From an uncultured Bacilli bacterium (GTDB lineage Bacteria; Bacillota_I; Bacilli_A; RF39; UBA660): a DNA stretch of 7,934 bases. Both the position numbers and the translations under genes were made by a program. The stretch lies in assembly GCA_947627835.1 (NCBI GenBank), contig CANQXM010000053.1:1-7934 (forward strand). The letters run 5' to 3'. The notes below the pieces were generated by a model, which saw only the letters and a program-made list of their open reading frames with translations, ran no database searches and had not been told where the DNA came from. Numbering within the stretch: position 1 is the first letter of the stretch; the number at the start of each line of letters is the position of its first letter. Shown here in pieces: positions 5,689-7,934 of this stretch.

Positions 5689-7191
5689 ATGAAAAAAATG
5701 TTAACAATCATCCTAGATGGCTTTGGAATGCGAGAAGAAGAAAGTGGAAACGCAATCAAATTAGCGAAACCAGAAAACTTTAATAACCTATGGAAAAAAT
5801 ATCCACATAGTTTGCTTTATGCATCCGAAGAATACGTTGGTTTAGAAAAAGGTCAATTTGGAAATAGTGAAGTAGGACATTTAACCATTGGAGCAGGAAG
5901 AAAAGTAAAACAACCAATTGATCAGATGAAAGATTTTATTATCGATGAAATGGCAAACAATGAAACCTATAAAGATTTAGTAAAAAAAGCCATTGAAGAA
6001 AAAAGAAAAGTACATATTATGGGCCTTTTTAGTAACGGAAAAGTTCATTCAGATATCGCTCAAATTATCGCAACGTATCATCTTTTAGTAAATAGTGGCG
6101 TAAAAGAAATATACTTTCATATTATTACCGATGGAAGAGATACCAAAACCATGGTTGCCTACGAATTTATTCATAAAATTGAACGGGAAATTGAAAGAAC
6201 CAAAATTGGAAAAATTGCTACAATTTGTGGAAGATACTATGCCATGGACCGAGATCATAAATGGGATCGCACGAAAAAATATTATGATTTAGTAACCAGA
6301 GGCATTGGGATTTCATCGATTAATATTCAAAATACCATTGAAGCACTCTATGAACGAAAAATCACCGATGAATTTCTAGAACCCATCTTAATTACTCCAA
6401 GTGGAGTGATTCGTTCGGATGATATTTTAATTTGGATGAACTTTCGAACCGATCGCGCAAGACAAATTTTAAGTCCATTCGTAAATCAAAACTTTGAAGA
6501 ATTTCCAAGTATGTCCGTTCATCCTTTGGTATATAGCTTTGTCCCAATTGATAAAAATGTCAAAACCATTCATTTTTTAAGTGACAATTATGTTGAAAAT
6601 CCATTGGGAATTTATTTATCAAATTTAGGCTTTACCCAAGCAAGAGTTGCAGAAACTGAAAAATATGCCCATGTAACGTATTTCTTTGATGGTGAATATA
6701 ATGGACCCATTGAAGGAGTAAGTAAATATTTAATTCCTTCTCCGCAAGTGGCTACTTACGATTTAAAACCAGAAATGAGTGCCATTGATGTAACCAAAAA
6801 AGTCATTGATTGCATGGAAAAAGATATTGACTTTATCTTAGTAAACTATGCGAACCCAGATATGGTAGGACATACAGGAAACTTAGAAGCAACCATACGA
6901 GCTGTCATGACTGCGGATTTATGCTTAGGAAAACTAGTGGAAAAAGCCGAAGAAAACTTTTATCATGTAGTCATCCTCGCCGATCATGGAAATGCCGATA
7001 TAATGGTGAACGAAAAAGGTGAACCCGTAACAACTCATACCCTTTCCCAAGTACCATTTATTATTACAGATGAAAAAATTAAACTAAAAAAAGAGGGCGA
7101 CTTAACCATGGTGGCTCCAACCATATTAGAATATATGGATATTGCTGTTCCAAAAGAAATGAAAGAAACCGAAAGTTTACTGATAAAATAA
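5689..7191 (+). CDS. gpmI: 2,3-bisphosphoglycerate-independent phosphoglycerate mutase
   Basis: Interconverts 3- and 2-phosphoglycerate through a phosphoserine intermediate, using two metal ions (Mn in Bacillus); cytoplasmic monomer of the alkaline phosphatase superfamily. It has 500 residues, close to the usual 510. Motifs: ILDGFG with metal-binding Asp10; GNSEVGH (58-64) with nucleophile Ser60; VHSD (119-122); TDGRDT (147-152); GRYYAMDRD (181-189); NFRTDRARQ (251-259); EKYAHVTYFFDG (324-335); NYANPDMVGHTG (386-397) with metal ligands Asp391 and His395; ADHGNAD (431-437) with Asp432 and His433; and His450 in TTHT. Small departures are SNGKVHSD where SDGGVHSH is common. ATG 5689 has AAAGGTG 6 bases upstream; GTG 5680 lies inside that site and is rejected, and ATG 5698 is too far from it. 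It is bracketed by terminators, so it is probably monocistronic. In Bacillus this enzyme's pH and Mn sensitivity is tied to sporulation, which makes its neighbour spo0A notable. Confidence 0.96.
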   Translation: MKKMLTIILDGFGMREEESGNAIKLAKPENFNNLWKKYPHSLLYASEEYVGLEKGQFGNSEVGHLTIGAGRKVKQPIDQMKDFIIDEMANNETYKDLVKKAIEEKRKVHIMGLFSNGKVHSDIAQIIATYHLLVNSGVKEIYFHIITDGRDTKTMVAYEFIHKIEREIERTKIGKIATICGRYYAMDRDHKWDRTKKYYDLVTRGIGISSINIQNTIEALYERKITDEFLEPILITPSGVIRSDDILIWMNFRTDRARQILSPFVNQNFEEFPSMSVHPLVYSFVPIDKNVKTIHFLSDNYVENPLGIYLSNLGFTQARVAETEKYAHVTYFFDGEYNGPIEGVSKYLIPSPQVATYDLKPEMSAIDVTKKVIDCMEKDIDFILVNYANPDMVGHTGNLEATIRAVMTADLCLGKLVEKAEENFYHVVILADHGNADIMVNEKGEPVTTHTLSQVPFIITDEKIKLKKEGDLTMVAPTILEYMDIAVPKEMKETESLLIK

Positions 7192-7203
7192 TTTCGGTTT
7201 TTT
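7166..7203 (+). terminator. Intrinsic terminator overlapping the 3' end of gpmI
   Basis: AAACCGAAA (7166-7174) pairs perfectly with TTTCGGTTT (7192-7200), a 9-bp stem with a 17-base loop, and the T-run continues to 7203. The left arm lies in the codons for Glu-Thr-Glu-Ser near the gpmI C-terminus, and the stop codon is in the loop. The loop is long, but stem and T-run are convincing. Confidence 0.7.
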
Positions 7204-7240
7204 CACGTTTTAAAGTAGAAGAGCGAAAATCACGAGAATA

Positions 7241-7249
7241 TGATATAGT
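7241..7249 (+). promoter_or_regulatory. Predicted extended -10 promoter of the hydrolase gene
   Basis: TGATATAGT gives a TG one base upstream of TATAGT (5 of 6 to TATAAT). No good -35 is seen at the usual distance. The predicted start near 7256 leaves a leader of about 31 bases containing the ribosome binding site TAGGTGA (7275-7281). The preceding gpmI terminator makes a separate promoter expected here. Confidence 0.45.
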
Positions 7250-7286
7250 AATAATAGAAAAAAGAAAAACCAAGTAGGTGACAAGA

Positions 7287-7934
7287 ATGATTTTATATCA
7301 AGAAAAAAAAGTAAATATCGCCGAATATGGAGAAAAAAATAAAGAGGCCATTGTCTTTTTACATGGATGGGGGCAAAACATTGAAATGATGGAACCCATT
7401 GCCAAGCCATTCTATGAAAATTATCATGTAATCATCTTTGATTTACCAGGATTTGGTTTATCAGAAGAACCCGCTCATGCTTGGACACTTCTAGAATACG
7501 TAGAGATGATTCATAGTATTTTAAAGGAAAAAAAGATTGACGAACCCACATTAGTAGGTCACTCTTTTGGGGGAAAAATTAGTTTGTTATATGCCTCTAA
7601 ATACCCTACTAAAAACTTAGTCTTACTAGCAAGTCCATTTAAAGTAAAAATAAAAAAACAGCCATTAAAAGTCAAGATCATGAAATTCTGCCGGAATACA
7701 CCAGGACTTAAGCACTTTGCGGAGGTCATGAAAAATAAAATTGGTTCCACCGATTACAAAAATGCCAGTCCCATCATGCGTGAAGTTTTGGTAAAACATG
7801 TGAATACTGACTTAAGTGAAGAAGCCAAAAAAATAAAATGTCCCACTATTCTAATTTGGGGAAGTCACGATGAAGCTGTACCCATGAAAGATGCTTATGA
7901 ACTAGAAAAATTGATTCCCAATAGTGCAGTAATT
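7287..7934 (+). CDS. Alpha/beta-fold hydrolase, 5' part (runs off the window)
   Basis: The open frame starts at ATG 7287, 5 bases after TAGGTGA, and continues for 216 codons to the window edge without a stop. The protein is a serine hydrolase of the alpha/beta fold with no signal peptide or membrane segment, so probably cytoplasmic. HGWGQN (26-31) is the oxyanion-hole motif, FDLPGFGLS (51-59) is the typical strand-4 turn, GHSFGG (91-96) is the nucleophile elbow with Ser93, and WGSHDEAVP (191-199) carries the expected catalytic Asp195. The catalytic His should lie beyond the window. Residues about 120-175 form a basic, helical-looking cap region. Substrate cannot be told; esterases, peptidases and C-C hydrolases share this pattern. 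It is separated from gpmI by a terminator and a promoter, so no functional link to glycolysis is implied. Confidence 0.88.
   Translation, partial: MILYQEKKVNIAEYGEKNKEAIVFLHGWGQNIEMMEPIAKPFYENYHVIIFDLPGFGLSEEPAHAWTLLEYVEMIHSILKEKKIDEPTLVGHSFGGKISLLYASKYPTKNLVLLASPFKVKIKKQPLKVKIMKFCRNTPGLKHFAEVMKNKIGSTDYKNASPIMREVLVKHVNTDLSEEAKKIKCPTILIWGSHDEAVPMKDAYELEKLIPNSAVI

Overview
The window is AT-rich, and every gene I can support lies on the + strand. Intergenic gaps are short, Shine-Dalgarno sites are good, and Trp is encoded by TGG with no in-frame TGA. It encodes a full-length Spo0A. Together these indicate a low-GC, Spo0A-bearing member of the Bacillota (Firmicutes), most likely an anaerobic bacterium of the Clostridia or Erysipelotrichia/Mollicutes-related type. 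The exact lineage cannot be fixed from this sequence.

Layout. (1) 101-1735: a TGS-domain nucleoside (uridine-type) kinase behind an extended -10 promoter. (2) 1767-4731: three lower-glycolysis genes, gap, pgk and tpiA. A promoter-like sequence lies just before pgk, and the last 20 bases of pgk overlap the start of tpiA. (3) 4732-4850: a 119-base spacer that, together with the 3' end of tpiA, carries a cluster of sequences resembling Spo0A-binding 0A boxes. (4) 4851-5624: spo0A, ending in a small intrinsic terminator. (5) 5689-7191: gpmI (cofactor-independent phosphoglycerate mutase), apparently a single-gene unit with its own promoter and a terminator whose stem starts inside the coding region. 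(6) 7287 to the window end: the 5' part of an alpha/beta-hydrolase gene with its own promoter. No stretch longer than 300 bases lacks a gene, and I see no RNA gene, mobile element, CRISPR array or long repeat.

How the parts fit. GAPDH, PGK, TIM and GpmI interconvert triose phosphates and carry carbon from glyceraldehyde-3-phosphate to 2-phosphoglycerate. The order gap-pgk-tpiA-gpmI is the familiar Firmicute glycolytic operon, but here spo0A sits between tpiA and gpmI. No terminator is visible between tpiA and spo0A, so spo0A can probably be read both from the glycolytic transcript and from its own promoter. The 0A-box-like cluster suggests that Spo0A controls its own gene.

Points that stand out: the spo0A placement; the 0A-box cluster, part of it inside tpiA codons; and marked divergence of PGK and TIM at positions conserved in their families, in contrast to the ordinary-looking GAPDH, GpmI and Spo0A. 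I do not see a wholly new multi-gene system. The best candidate for something undescribed is the glycolysis/Spo0A arrangement with its embedded operator cluster.
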